A DNA stretch of 64,000 nucleotides from Beijerinckiaceae bacterium (GCA_947452005.1 CANGBC010000001.1:186001-250000); one strand, 5' to 3'. Positions 32,502 to 44,034 are shown, counted from the first letter of the stretch. The notes: a model not told the origin generated them from the sequence alone. Numbers and translations are program-made.

Positions 32502-34571
32502 TCATCCGCCAAACAAGCGCTCGAACAATCCGCGCTCGCGCGCATTCTGGTCGCGCGGCGCAATCAACGCGCTAATAGGATCAGGACGTGTACCGGCCAT
32601 GTCGCCAGGCAGCGGTGAGGGTAGCACGTCTTTGAGCGCGCCTTTCATGTAGCGGCTCCAGATCGTCACGGGCAGATTGCCGCCCGACACCCGTTTGGTT
32701 GCCGAATTATCGTCATTGCCGAGCCACACGCCGGTGATCAGCTGGCTTGTGTAGCCAACGAACCAACCATCGCGATAATCCTGTGACGTGCCGGTTTTGC
32801 CAGCTGCTTGCCATCCCGGCAGTTCAGCATGTTTGGCTGTGCCGATGATCAGCGTTTCCTGCATCATGGCGTTCATCATGGTCACATGTTCGGGCTCGAT
32901 GACGCGACCAAAGCTGGCACCCTTGCGTTGATAGAGCAACGCGCCATCGCCTTTTTTGACGCGCGTGATGATGTGCGGCTGTACCCTGATGCCGCCATTG
33001 GCGAACGGCGCGTAAGCCGACACAAGCTCCAGCGGCGACACTTCAGACGTGCCCAGCGCGATGGAGGCGTTCACTTGAAGATCTGAAACAATGCCGAGTC
33101 TGTGGGCTGTTTCGGCAACCGTCTTGGCGCCCACTTCAAGGCCAAGTCGCACAGCAACCGTATTCAGCGACATGGCCAATGCGCGTGTCAGCGTGACGGG
33201 GCCTTGATATTCATTGGTCGAATTTTCTGGCTGCCAGCCTCGCACATTAATGGGCGCATCATCGCGGATGGTCTCGGGCGTCAGACCCTTTTCCAAAGCG
33301 GACAAATAGACGAAGGGTTTGAAGGATGAGCCGGGTTGGCGTTTGGCAGAAACCGCCCGGTTGAATTGGCTCTCCTGATAATTGCGCCCACCGATCAGCG
33401 CTTTGATCTGGCCATTGGGATCAAGGGATACCAGTGCGCCTTGCGTGACATTGAAACGCTTGCCCGATTTTTCGAGTTCTTCTGTCAGAGCTTTTTCAGC
33501 GAGCGCCTGCTTTTCAAGACTGATGGTGGTCGACACAACGAGATCCGTGTCGATGACGCCGACGATTTCTTCCAAGACGTCCATGACGTAATCGGCAGCG
33601 TAATTGATCGAGCCTGCATTGTCGCGCGCGACACCAGCGGGATTGGCTGTTGCCATTTTTGCCATGGTCTCGGTGATATGGCCTTCTTGCTGCATGGCGC
33701 TGATCACTTGCGCGGCGCGCTCAGTTGCGGCGGCGGGATGACGCGTGGGCGCGAGCTTGGTCGGTGCTTTCATGAGGCCAGCCAACATGGCGGCTTCCTG
33801 CAAACTGGCTTGCGCTGCGCCATGGCCAAAGTAGCGACGCGTGGCGGCTTCCACGCCATAGGCGCCCGCACCAAAATAAACGCGGTTCAGATAAAGCTCG
33901 AGGAGCTCGTCTTTTGAAAATTTCTGTTCGAGCCAGATCGCGAGAATGGCTTCCTGGACTTTGCGCGACAGGGTGCGCTCTTGCGTGAGGAAGAGATTTT
34001 TGGCGAGTTGCTGGGTCAGCGTCGATCCGCCCTGCATATTGCCGCGGCCCGAGACGTTGCGCAGGATGGCGCGGGTGATGCCGACCGGATCAATGCCCCA
34101 ATGGCTGTAGAAGCGCCGATCCTCGATCGCGATAAAGGCTTTGGGCAGATAGGCTGGCAGATCAGCCAGCCGCACCTCGGCGCCGCCCGTATCACCGCGA
34201 TTGGCGAGCAAGCGGCCGTCTTCGCTCATAATGGCGATATTGGGCGGGCGCTTGGGGACTGCGAGTTTGTCGATTGGGGGCAAAAGGGTTGCCTGCCAGG
34301 CGATGATGCCCGCCACCACGATAAAGCCCCAGACGGCGGCGACGCTGCCCCAGTAAAACAGCCAGCCGAAGATTGAGCGTCGCTTTTTGCGGGGCCGGCC
34401 GGCGCGTTTGCGGTGGCTCGGCTCTTCGTCCGCCTCGTCTTCGTAAGTGGCGCGACGGGCTGAGCTTTTTTTTGCCCCCCCGACCCGGTCATCGGGCATG
34501 GCGCGCAGGCCCTCTTCGCGGTCCTCGTCTGGATCGCTGGAAAAGCGGGGTTCGCGCCGTTTGGATGCCAT
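32502..34571 (-). CDS. Class A penicillin-binding protein 1A
   Basis: A 689-residue bifunctional peptidoglycan synthase. It has a long, charged cytoplasmic N-terminus (1-65), one membrane anchor (about 66-92), a GT51 transglycosylase domain with the catalytic Glu in AIEDRRFYSHWGID and the GGSTLTQQLAKNLF motif, and a transpeptidase domain with SSFK (nucleophile serine), SLN and KTGTS. It builds glycan strands and crosslinks them in the periplasm. The gene is divergent from dnaN. Confidence 0.95.
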   Translation of the reverse strand: MASKRREPRFSSDPDEDREEGLRAMPDDRVGGAKKSSARRATYEDEADEEPSHRKRAGRPRKKRRSIFGWLFYWGSVAAVWGFIVVAGIIAWQATLLPPIDKLAVPKRPPNIAIMSEDGRLLANRGDTGGAEVRLADLPAYLPKAFIAIEDRRFYSHWGIDPVGITRAILRNVSGRGNMQGGSTLTQQLAKNLFLTQERTLSRKVQEAILAIWLEQKFSKDELLELYLNRVYFGAGAYGVEAATRRYFGHGAAQASLQEAAMLAGLMKAPTKLAPTRHPAAATERAAQVISAMQQEGHITETMAKMATANPAGVARDNAGSINYAADYVMDVLEEIVGVIDTDLVVSTTISLEKQALAEKALTEELEKSGKRFNVTQGALVSLDPNGQIKALIGGRNYQESQFNRAVSAKRQPGSSFKPFVYLSALEKGLTPETIRDDAPINVRGWQPENSTNEYQGPVTLTRALAMSLNTVAVRLGLEVGAKTVAETAHRLGIVSDLQVNASIALGTSEVSPLELVSAYAPFANGGIRVQPHIITRVKKGDGALLYQRKGASFGRVIEPEHVTMMNAMMQETLIIGTAKHAELPGWQAAGKTGTSQDYRDGWFVGYTSQLITGVWLGNDDNSATKRVSGGNLPVTIWSRYMKGALKDVLPSPLPGDMAGTRPDPISALIAPRDQNARERGLFERLFGG

Positions 34572-34735
34572 GGGCCTTGAGACAAAAAAGCGGGAGAATC
34601 AGCCTCGGTGCGGGGTCCGACGGGTGTATCCTGCCGCATGCGCGCTTAAGGCCCGGTTAAGCCAGAAATTTGGGGACTTTCAGCCCTGTTTTGGCTTCCG
34701 GGCGTAGCTGGCGCTTGCTCTTGGTTCCGCACCGC

Positions 34736-34786
34736 GTCAAAGTCGCCACCCCGGCGATTTGCGCCGTGGCTTTGACGTGTTTTTTT
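34736..34786 (+). terminator. Terminator-like hairpin in the dnaN leader
   Basis: GTCAAA (34736-34741) pairs with TTTGAC (34771-34776). After a 3-base bulge, GCCAC (34745-34749) pairs with GTGGC (34766-34770). A run of seven T follows (34780-34786). The dnaN ribosome site comes right after (34787-34791). No plus-strand gene lies upstream, so it may attenuate dnaN or end a short transcript. Confidence 0.6.
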
Positions 34787-34804
34787 GAGGATGGATCAGG
34801 CCCT

Positions 34805-35923
34805 ATGAAAGTCACTCTCGAAAGAGCGGCGCTTCTCAAGTCGCTGGGCCATGTGCACCGTGTCGTTGAACGCCGTAACACAATCCCGATCCTCGCCAAC
34901 GTTCTGCTTCAGGCGGACCATGGCAAGCTGGTTCTGAAAGCCACCGACCTTGACCTCGAAGTGACGGAAACCGTCGCTGCCGACATCGGTCAGGCCGGCG
35001 CGACCACGCTTCCCGCCCATGTTCTCTACGACATCGTCCGCAAGCTGCCGGATGGTGCGCAGGTCTCGCTTGAGATGACGGGTGAGGCTGGCCAGCTCCT
35101 GCTGCGCTCGGGCCGCTCGCGCTTCAATCTGCAATCCCTGCCGGAAAGCGATTTCCCCGATCTCAATGCGGGTGACCTGTCGCATCGCTTCTCGTTGCCC
35201 GCGGGTGACCTGAAGAAGCTGATCGAAAAGACGCAGTTTGCGATTTCGACGGAAGAGACGCGCTATTATCTCAACGGTATTTACGTCCACACGACCGACG
35301 TTGATGGTCATGTCATGCTGCGCGCCGTGGCCACCGATGGACACCGTCTGGCACGTGTGGAGATTCCTGCTCCCGCAGGTTCGGCTGGCATGCCTGGCAT
35401 CATCATTCCGCGCAAAGCTGTCGCAGAAGTGCAAAAGCTCGTGGAAGACGCCAATGCGGAAGTCACCATTGAGCTGTCGACCACAAAAATTCGCTTCACC
35501 TTCGGTGAAGTTGTGCTCACATCCAAGCTCATCGACGGCACCTTCCCTGATTACGCGCGTGTCATTCCCGCCAACAATGACAAGCGTCTGGTGATTGATT
35601 GCGCGCCCTTCGCGGCAGCTGTGGATCGCGTGTCGACCATTTCATCCGAGCGTGGCCGCGCGGTGAAACTGGCCCTTTCAGATGGTCGCCTGACCTTGTC
35701 TGTCACCAATCCGGATTCCGGCTCGGCGACGGAAGAAATTGAAGTCGATTATGATTCGGGTCCGCTCGAAATCGGCTTTAACGCGCGGTATCTGCTGGAC
35801 ATCACCAGCCAGCTCGATTCCGACACGGCTTTGTTCAAGCTTGCTGATGCTGGCTCGCCCACGCTCATTCAGGATCGTGATGGCGCAGCTGCGCTTTATG
35901 TTCTGATGCCGATGCGCGTGTGA
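34805..35923 (+). CDS. dnaN: DNA polymerase III beta sliding clamp
   Basis: A 372-residue clamp made of three similar domains. It begins MKVTLERAALLKSLGHVHRV and includes RNTIPILANVLL and IDGTFPDYARVIP, and the C-terminal peptide is YVLMPMRV, the usual clamp terminus. The ring encircles DNA and tethers polymerase III. ATG 34805 has GAGGA upstream; the open frame reaches 34670 but has no conserved residues there. Its stop overlaps the recF start codon (GTGA). Confidence 0.97.
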   Translation: MKVTLERAALLKSLGHVHRVVERRNTIPILANVLLQADHGKLVLKATDLDLEVTETVAADIGQAGATTLPAHVLYDIVRKLPDGAQVSLEMTGEAGQLLLRSGRSRFNLQSLPESDFPDLNAGDLSHRFSLPAGDLKKLIEKTQFAISTEETRYYLNGIYVHTTDVDGHVMLRAVATDGHRLARVEIPAPAGSAGMPGIIIPRKAVAEVQKLVEDANAEVTIELSTTKIRFTFGEVVLTSKLIDGTFPDYARVIPANNDKRLVIDCAPFAAAVDRVSTISSERGRAVKLALSDGRLTLSVTNPDSGSATEEIEVDYDSGPLEIGFNARYLLDITSQLDSDTALFKLADAGSPTLIQDRDGAAALYVLMPMRV

Positions 35924-37083
35924 GTTCTTTCGCGCAGGTATCCGCTCTCCATCGCCCGAAAGTGCGGCGGATTGTTTTGTCTGATTTCCGATCCTATGCC
36001 GCACTCGATCTCGCCGTTGATGGTGATCTGATTGTGCTGGCCGGCGAGAATGGCGCAGGCAAAACAAATATTCTCGAAGCTCTCTCGCTGCTGACACCGG
36101 GGCGTGGTCTGCGTCGTGCGGACCTTGCTGATTGCGCGCGCGAGGCGGGCTCTGGCGGTTGGGTTGTCTCTGTCGAACTCGAAGATGATGACCATCGCGT
36201 GCAACTCGGCACTGGGCGCGAACCCTCTGAGGGCAGTCTGCCGCAATCGCGCAAGTGCCGTATTGATCGTGCGCCCGTTGGCTCGGCACGCGCCTTTGCT
36301 GATCATGTGCGTGTTGTCTGGCTAACACCGTCCATGGATGGATTGTTTACGGGGCCTGCTGGCGATCGGCGGCGCTTTCTGGATCGTCTTGTGCTGGCCG
36401 TTGATCCTGAACATGGGGGCCGCGTGTCGGCGCTTGAAAAAGCGCTGCGCAATCGCAATCGCCTGCTCGAAGATCATTATTCCGAAACCATCTGGCTTGA
36501 TGCGGCCGAGCGCGAAATTGCCGAGATTGCCATCGGCGTAGCGGCAGCACGCAGCGAGACAGTGTCGCGGCTTGCCGCTTTGATTGAAGCTGAAAAGGTC
36601 AAGGAAACGCCTTTCCCGTGGGCAGATCTTGCTTTGTCTGGTGAATTGGAGGCCATGCTTCCCGACCGGCCAGCGATTGAAGTTGAGGATCATTATCGGG
36701 CCTTGCTGCGCGCCAATCGCGCGCGTGATGCAGCGGCCGGGCGCACGCTCATTGGCCCGCAATCAGCTGATCTTGTTGTTCGCCATGGCCCCAAAGGCAT
36801 GGATGCCGCGCGCTCGTCGACCGGCGAGCAAAAAGCGCTGCTGGTCGGCCTCGTGTTGGCCCATGCGCGTTTGGTTGCAAGCATGACAGGCTTCGTACCG
36901 CTTGTTCTGCTGGATGAAATCGCGGCGCATTTTGATCCCTTGCGGCGTGGCGCGCTGTATGAGGCGCTGGCCGAACTTGGCGCGCAGGTGTGGATGACGG
37001 GCGCCGATAGCAGCGCTTTTCTTGAAGTGGCGGGGCGCGCGACCATGATCCATGTGACGCCCGGCCAAGCGAGCGTCATGTGA
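35920..37083 (+). CDS. recF: DNA replication and repair protein RecF
   Basis: A 387-residue SMC-like ATPase of the RecFOR pathway, which loads RecA at gaps. Walker A is GENGAGKTN (about residue 43), the ABC signature is in ARSSTGEQKALLVG, and Walker B is VLLDEIAAHFD. It starts at GTG 35920, overlapping the dnaN stop by 4 bases, which implies coupled translation. It is followed by recQ instead of gyrB. Confidence 0.94.
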   Translation: MSSFAQVSALHRPKVRRIVLSDFRSYAALDLAVDGDLIVLAGENGAGKTNILEALSLLTPGRGLRRADLADCAREAGSGGWVVSVELEDDDHRVQLGTGREPSEGSLPQSRKCRIDRAPVGSARAFADHVRVVWLTPSMDGLFTGPAGDRRRFLDRLVLAVDPEHGGRVSALEKALRNRNRLLEDHYSETIWLDAAEREIAEIAIGVAAARSETVSRLAALIEAEKVKETPFPWADLALSGELEAMLPDRPAIEVEDHYRALLRANRARDAAAGRTLIGPQSADLVVRHGPKGMDAARSSTGEQKALLVGLVLAHARLVASMTGFVPLVLLDEIAAHFDPLRRGALYEALAELGAQVWMTGADSSAFLEVAGRATMIHVTPGQASVM

Positions 37084-37097
37084 ATCAGGATGCCCCG

Positions 37098-38912
37098 ATG
37101 CCAGACCTGATGACTGCCGCGCGCGCCTGTCTGAAAACAGTTTTTGGCTATGACGATTTTCGCCCAGGCCAAGCGGATGTCGTTGCAGCTGTGCTTGCGG
37201 GCAAGCCGGTTCTCGCTGTCATGCCAACGGGCAGTGGCAAGAGCATGTGTTATCAGCTTCCTGCACTTGTTGATGATGGATTGACCATTGTCGTCTCGCC
37301 TTTGATCGCGCTGATGCGTGATCAGGTGCAGCAATTGCGTGCCCTGGGGGTGGAAGCGGGCTCGCTGAACTCCTCCAATGATGAGGCTGAATCCGAGCGC
37401 GTCTGGCAGGCATTGAAAGACCAGAGTCTGCGACTGCTGTTTCTGTCTCCCGAGCGCTTGGCCATGGATGGCTTGCGGCAAACGCTGGCGCGCGCTGGCG
37501 TGAAGCGCATTGCCATTGATGAAGCCCATTGCGTGTCCGAATGGGGCCATGATTTCCGGCCCGAATACAGGCAGATTCGGGCAGCCGTTGAGGCGATTGG
37601 TCAAGTGCAGGTGATTGGCTTCACGGCAACGGCTGATCGCAACACGCGCAATGACATTGTCGAGCGGTTGTTTGATTCAAGCCCCAGCGTGTTTCTGCAT
37701 TCCTTTGATCGCCCCAATATTGATTTGCGCTTTGCCGCCAAAGATCAGCCGCGCCGACAGATCGCGGCTTTTCTGCAAGGGCGGCGCGGGCAAAGCGGAA
37801 TTGTCTATTGCTCCTCGCGTGACCGCACCGAGCGCATGGCCGATTGGCTGAATGAAAACGGCTTTGAAGCAGTGGCCTACCATGCAGGCATGGATCGCGA
37901 TTTGCGCGCGCGCAATCAGGATCGCTTCTTGCAGGAAGACGGCGTGATTGTAGCTGCCACGGTGGCGTTTGGCATGGGCATCAACAAGCCCGATGTGCGC
38001 TTTGTCATTCATGCCGACATGCCAGCCAGCGTCGAATCCTATTATCAGGAGATCGGTCGCGCGGGGCGCGATGGTCTGCAATCCTGGACGCTGACACTCT
38101 ATGGCGTTGAAGACATGGCCCTGCGGCGCAGGCAGATTGATGAAAAGGCGGTCGATGATGAGCGTCGCCGCATCGAACATGCCCGCTTCAGCCGCCTCAC
38201 CATGTTGTGCGAATCCTCCATCTGTCGGCGCCAGGCCTTGCTGGCCTGTTTTGACGAACAGGCAGCTCCTTGCGGGCATTGCGATATTTGTCGCGGTGAA
38301 GTGGATCTGTATGACGGCACGGTGGACGCGCAAAAAGCCTTGTCAGCGGTCTACCGCACCGGACAGCGTTTTGGTGCGGGCTATCTGTCGGATGTCCTCA
38401 CCGGCGTGACCAGCGATTCCATCGCGCGCAACGGACATGATCAGATCAAGACCTTTGGTGTGGGGTCTGACCGACCCAAGGCCGTGTGGGCGTCCATTCT
38501 GCGGCAATTGTTTGCAGCCGATGCGCTGGCCAGCGCCAGTGAGGAGCATGGCGGCTTTCGCCTTACCGAGCGCGGGCAGGCCATTTTGCTTGGCCGCGAG
38601 ACCTTGTCCCTGCGCAAGGAAGCCGTTGCTGCGCGCCGGCCAGCGCGCAGCAACGGCACACAGGCAGCCGCTGTCGAGGGGCTCGATTCGGCAGATGCCG
38701 CCCTTTTTGCGGCTTTGCGCGCGCGTCGTCTGGAAATCGCACGGGCGGATGGGGTCGCGGCCTATGTCGTTTTTGCGGATCGCACGCTGCTGGAGCTGGC
38801 GCGTCAGCGCCCGGCGACCTTGCGCGAAATGGCTGCCATCCATGGGATTGGCGCGGCCAAACTGGAGCGCTACGGGGAGGCTTTTTTGGAGGTTCTCCTG
38901 AACGAGACGTAA
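37098..38912 (+). CDS. recQ: ATP-dependent DNA helicase RecQ
   Basis: From ATG 37098 the protein has 604 residues. Domain order: helicase domain with VMPTGSGKSMCYQLP (motif I) and IDEAHCVSEWGHDFRP (motif II), a second RecA-like domain with EIGRAGRDG (motif VI), a zinc-binding domain (CESSICRRQ ... CGHCDIC), winged helix, and HRDC (about 520-600). RecQ unwinds 3'-5' and feeds the RecF pathway. CAGGA seven bases upstream supports ATG 37098; GTG 37080 overlapping the recF stop is the alternative. It sits between recF and gyrB. Confidence 0.94.
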   Translation: MPDLMTAARACLKTVFGYDDFRPGQADVVAAVLAGKPVLAVMPTGSGKSMCYQLPALVDDGLTIVVSPLIALMRDQVQQLRALGVEAGSLNSSNDEAESERVWQALKDQSLRLLFLSPERLAMDGLRQTLARAGVKRIAIDEAHCVSEWGHDFRPEYRQIRAAVEAIGQVQVIGFTATADRNTRNDIVERLFDSSPSVFLHSFDRPNIDLRFAAKDQPRRQIAAFLQGRRGQSGIVYCSSRDRTERMADWLNENGFEAVAYHAGMDRDLRARNQDRFLQEDGVIVAATVAFGMGINKPDVRFVIHADMPASVESYYQEIGRAGRDGLQSWTLTLYGVEDMALRRRQIDEKAVDDERRRIEHARFSRLTMLCESSICRRQALLACFDEQAAPCGHCDICRGEVDLYDGTVDAQKALSAVYRTGQRFGAGYLSDVLTGVTSDSIARNGHDQIKTFGVGSDRPKAVWASILRQLFAADALASASEEHGGFRLTERGQAILLGRETLSLRKEAVAARRPARSNGTQAAAVEGLDSADAALFAALRARRLEIARADGVAAYVVFADRTLLELARQRPATLREMAAIHGIGAAKLERYGEAFLEVLLNET

Positions 38913-39074
38913 GGCGCGCCTGAGCGGGGAAAACCCCACAATTTCGGCCCGTTTTTCGTGCCTTTTGGCCTCGATATAGGCTATATTTTTTGTCACGAAT
39001 CGCGTGTTGAAAAAGGGCCTCCGGAAGGATTGTTTTCGAGCGTTTTCCGGACGGTCCTTCCCTCCAAGAATTGA

Positions 39075-41525
<2,451 letters not shown>

Positions 41526-41533
41526 TTTGAAAG

Positions 41534-41559
41534 GCGGCGGGCCTGCAATGGGCCGCCGC
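41534..41559 (+). terminator. GC-rich hairpin after gyrB
   Basis: GCGGCGG (41534-41540) pairs with CCGCCGC (41553-41559). Only a weak CTTTA stretch follows, so termination is likely but not proved. Confidence 0.45.
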
Positions 41560-41572
41560 TCGCTTTATCCGC

Positions 41573-42139
41573 TTAGACAGGCTCGGCATTTTTTACACTG
41601 CGCGGTGCGCTCGGGCGCGCAGGTTTGCGCTTTTTCTCCGGCTCGCTGATTTGCAATTCTTTTGGCGGGGCGATATTGGCCGGCAGGTTTTCGGCGGAAA
41701 TCACGCGGTTGATTTTCGCGCCAAATTGCACGATCACGCGCGTGCCTTCCTGCAAAACAGGTTCTCTGTCTCGTTGAACCTGATCGATGATCATCGTCGT
41801 GCCGTCGCCAAAGCCGATCACATATTCGACGGCGTTTTCAGTCTCAGCCAGTTCATGCAGCGCTTCGCCAGCCACCATGCCCGCTAAAAAACCAGCCAGC
41901 GTGGCGCCATTTGTTTTTCCCAGCACAGCGCCGCCAACCCCTCCCAGAAAGGCGCCGCTGCCGACGGCGAAAGAGGAATCGCTGCGCACGCTCACTGGCC
42001 TGTGGCTCAGGATTGTCCCATAGCGCGTCTTGAAGGCCTGGCCGGCATCCTCCAGCAGAATGTCGGTCGTGCTCTTGTTGGCGCAGCCTGTCAGAAGGAG
42101 AGCGGCGGCCATAGCCGCACACAGAGGAAAAAAGCGCAT
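41573..42139 (-). CDS. Glycine-zipper outer-membrane lipoprotein
   Basis: The 188-residue protein has a lipoprotein signal peptide ending in the lipobox LLTGC (Cys19). A glycine-zipper hairpin (AVGSGAFLGGVGGAVLGKTNG ... LAGFLAGMVAGEAL, split here, about 57-95) resembles SlyB/Pcp proteins. The C-terminal part has a beta-rich segment (YVIGFGDGTTMIIDQVQ) and a basic, proline-rich tail. SlyB-like lipoproteins sit in the outer membrane. It is convergent with gyrB, and its upstream region is the left edge of the genomic island. Confidence 0.82.
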   Translation of the reverse strand: MRFFPLCAAMAAALLLTGCANKSTTDILLEDAGQAFKTRYGTILSHRPVSVRSDSSFAVGSGAFLGGVGGAVLGKTNGATLAGFLAGMVAGEALHELAETENAVEYVIGFGDGTTMIIDQVQRDREPVLQEGTRVIVQFGAKINRVISAENLPANIAPPKELQISEPEKKRKPARPSAPRSVKNAEPV

Positions 42140-42235
42140 TTGAAAAAGCCATAATGAAAAAACTCAAGTCGGTCGAGTATTCCAGCTTGGCGTGAACAGG
42201 GGAAGGGGCTTTGTCAGAACGCGAGGGGGAGAAAT

Positions 42236-42283
42236 TGGCGCACCCGGCACGATTCGAACGTGCGACCTTTGCCTTCGGAGGGC
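42236..42283 (-). repeat. Distal attachment repeat (truncated tRNA-Arg 3' half)
   Basis: Identical over 48 bp to 52518-52565. It carries the CCA end, T-arm and part of the anticodon arm of tRNA-Arg on the minus strand and stops at the anticodon. It is a non-functional tRNA fragment left by site-specific integration. Confidence 0.93.
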
Positions 42284-42340
42284 GGAATATGCATGAATAA
42301 TAAATTTGATTTCAATTACTTATCCGACACATAAAATATA

Positions 42341-42357
42341 TGTCAATTAATTGTCAA
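42341..42357 (+). promoter_or_regulatory. Candidate integrase arm-type site, left
   Basis: TGTCAA (42341-42346), five bases, TGTCAA (42352-42357). The same arrangement recurs at 52429-52445 by the other end. The 11-bp period is one helix turn. This is the kind of paired site bound by the N-terminal domain of tyrosine integrases. Confidence 0.5.
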
Positions 42358-42486
42358 AAATCAGAGAATTGAAAAAACGTCTTTTTTCATAATAAAATCA
42401 GTTACTTACAATCAATTTTGTTTACAGAGCGTAGTAGCAATTTAAATGGCACTTTTGTTGTAATTCAGCAATTAGGGAACAACAAA

Positions 42487-42924
42487 ATGTCCAAACTCAA
42501 ATCACTCTCCTTTTGCGCTCTCCCTGCCATTTCAAAGGACCCAATTACGACCAAACGCTACCGCCTCATTGAGCGCTTGGAGCAGCAGAGGAAACTCGCA
42601 ACCGACCCCTCATTTACAATCCGAATGACGAAAACAGTCAAAAACGCAGATGGGACTAAAACCTCCACAGAACGCGAAAAGCGCCTCACCCAATGGTGGA
42701 AGACTGACGAAAAGGGGGCAGTAGTTCTGTCAGTCCGTGTTGGGTTGAAAACCCTGGAATTTGAAAAGGGCAAGGCAGGAATATCTGTCGGTCCAATGGA
42801 TCGGTTGGATAGTGCCCTGTCGACGCTGATTGAAGCAGTCAGAGCAGGGGAACTTGATGGCGCTATATTGGCAGATGTGAAGTCCAAACAATTGAAGCAG
42901 GGAACAACTGCCAAAGCGACTTAA
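42487..42924 (+). CDS. DUF6641-like protein
   Basis: A 145-residue basic protein starting MSKLKSLSFCALPAI. It resembles DUF6641 proteins of phages and plasmids: an N-terminal MSKL.. segment, a YRLIERLEQQRKLA helix, a WW-containing centre (TQWWKTDEKG), then LEFEKGKAGISVG and EAVRAGELDGAI. The function is unknown; such proteins recur on mobile elements, suggesting a maintenance or host-take-over role. ATG 42487 has an AGGGA site upstream; in-frame codons upstream to 42418 do not look coding. It is the first gene inside the left attachment site. Confidence 0.7.
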   Translation: MSKLKSLSFCALPAISKDPITTKRYRLIERLEQQRKLATDPSFTIRMTKTVKNADGTKTSTEREKRLTQWWKTDEKGAVVLSVRVGLKTLEFEKGKAGISVGPMDRLDSALSTLIEAVRAGELDGAILADVKSKQLKQGTTAKAT

Positions 42925-43341
42925 ACGACCTGTGAGCGACAAGACCACTTTTCCGACAGGAAACCATTGGGTTCTGAATCGGAACGATTCTAGGGTCGAT
43001 TAAACAGCATTTCAGAACTTGGAGAATTAAACGGATCAGGGGTGGATGAAGACCAAGATGGATTCCCCAGAAGATTTGGTTGCCTCAAGTTTTCTGGCAA
43101 AATCTTGAATAATCTTTTTCCGTTCCTGATCCGATACAGTTGATGGAATTGGAACAAGTTGGAATTTGTCTTTTCTTAAACGACTAATGAGTTTTTCTTT
43201 ATCCATTAATTGAAACCTTTTGACTGAAATTGTGTCGAGTATTTATCCCATCGTAAACTCAACAAAAAGAAATTTAGAATCAGAAAAGTCGGTTTCCGAC
43301 CTACTGGCTGTATAAATAAAAAAAACGAATATAGGTGTATT
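42925..43341. other. 417-bp intergenic region with a possible small gene and hairpin
   Basis: AT-rich. It holds the minus-strand ORF at 43036-43206. Just before the Rep-like gene, the inverted repeat GTCGG-TTT-CCGAC (43288-43300) is followed by TATAAA-like sequence (about 43311). The octamer TTTCCGAC also occurs near 42949 and, inverted, near 44452. Confidence 0.5.
43036..43206 (-). CDS. Small hypothetical protein of the island
   Basis: A 56-residue ORF on the minus strand, MDKEKLISRLRKDKFQLVPI at the start and SILVFIHP at the end. An AAAGG-type site lies about 10 bases upstream of ATG 43206. Its charged, amphipathic helix-like composition is like a real small protein, and codon choice matches the AT-rich neighbours. 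There is no recognised family. It may be a small regulator, for example an excisionase, but nothing shows that directly. Confidence 0.45.
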   Translation of the reverse strand: MDKEKLISRLRKDKFQLVPIPSTVSDQERKKIIQDFARKLEATKSSGESILVFIHP

Positions 43342-43782
43342 ATGAGAAATGAATTTCTGAATTGGACCGATGGTCGTGATTATAATTTATTTATAACAAT
43401 CACATTGCGACAAAGCATAACATCCGACAACGGACACAAAGTTTATATCGATGATGAAAATATTAGAAAAACGGCATGGATACTTCGTGACCGTATTTTG
43501 AAATCTTTAAAGTGTGAATCTAAGAAAAAAGTATATCTGGCATTTAAAGAATGCGGTTCGCTTTTCAATAAGCGGCATCATCTTCATATAGTGACTTATA
43601 AACCGGATACTTTGAGCATTGAAGAATATGAAAATAAATTCAGATCCAAAGCGGCAAAATTGGATTGGGTCTATAATGAAATTGATATTCGACCAATCCG
43701 ATCAGGTGAGGCGCGGCAGGTATTATCTTATAGTTTGAAAGAGGGAATAAAGGCGTTCATCCCAGAAGCGTCTTATTTCTGA
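43342..43782 (+). CDS. Small HUH-type replication protein (Rep-like)
   Basis: The 146-residue protein shows the three motifs of HUH endonucleases. Motif 1 is the beta strand NLFITITLRQ (about 15-24). Motif 2 is His-Leu-His (residues 80-82) in KRHHLHIVTY. Motif 3 is a Tyr-x2-Lys (Y130, K133) in VLSYSLKEG. It resembles the REP_ORF2-G2P type of rolling-circle initiators from small phages and plasmids. The catalytic domain is complete and no helicase domain is attached. An AGG site precedes ATG 43342. It would nick the element's origin; this is inference. Confidence 0.65.
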   Translation: MRNEFLNWTDGRDYNLFITITLRQSITSDNGHKVYIDDENIRKTAWILRDRILKSLKCESKKKVYLAFKECGSLFNKRHHLHIVTYKPDTLSIEEYENKFRSKAAKLDWVYNEIDIRPIRSGEARQVLSYSLKEGIKAFIPEASYF

Positions 43783-43832
43783 TTGATTTTGCTTGTTGGC
43801 GGTCATTAATTTCAAATGTTTATTCAATTTAG

Positions 43833-43856
43833 AAGGCAGGAAATCAAATCTGCCTT
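43833..43856 (+). terminator. Hairpin after the Rep-like gene
   Basis: AAGGCAG (43833-43839) pairs with CTGCCTT (43850-43856) around a 10-base loop. The T run after it is poor, so termination is only possible. Confidence 0.35.
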
Positions 43857-44034
43857 GATTTAATACTATTGAGAACTGAAGTTTAAATTTGGATAAGAAT
43901 AAGAATGAATTTCAGATTCAAATGAATGTTGTAAAAATAAAATCTGGATCAGTTATTGATCATCTAATTGTTCAATACGGACCTGGAAACTTGCCCCTTG
44001 CTACATTTAATACAACTAATTCCGCTTTTTGAAT

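Larger units (their letters stand above)
42140..42486. other. 347-bp gap holding the island left end
   Basis: The first part (to 42235) is chromosomal upstream sequence of the lipoprotein gene. From 42236 it is the 48-bp attachment repeat, then AT-rich island DNA with the TGTCAA repeat at 42341-42357. No gene is evident. Confidence 0.7.

Noticed and set aside
42236-42312. A second tRNA-Arg gene at the left end of the island
   Set aside because: Only the 3' half is present. After 42283 the sequence diverges and no D-arm or 5' acceptor strand follows, so it is the attachment-site remnant.
43889-44032. A 47-codon TTG-started ORF in the 43783-44034 gap
   Set aside because: It has no clear ribosome site and no similarity that I can recognise; the Rep-like gene's 3' hairpin lies just before it. 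It could be real but cannot be supported.
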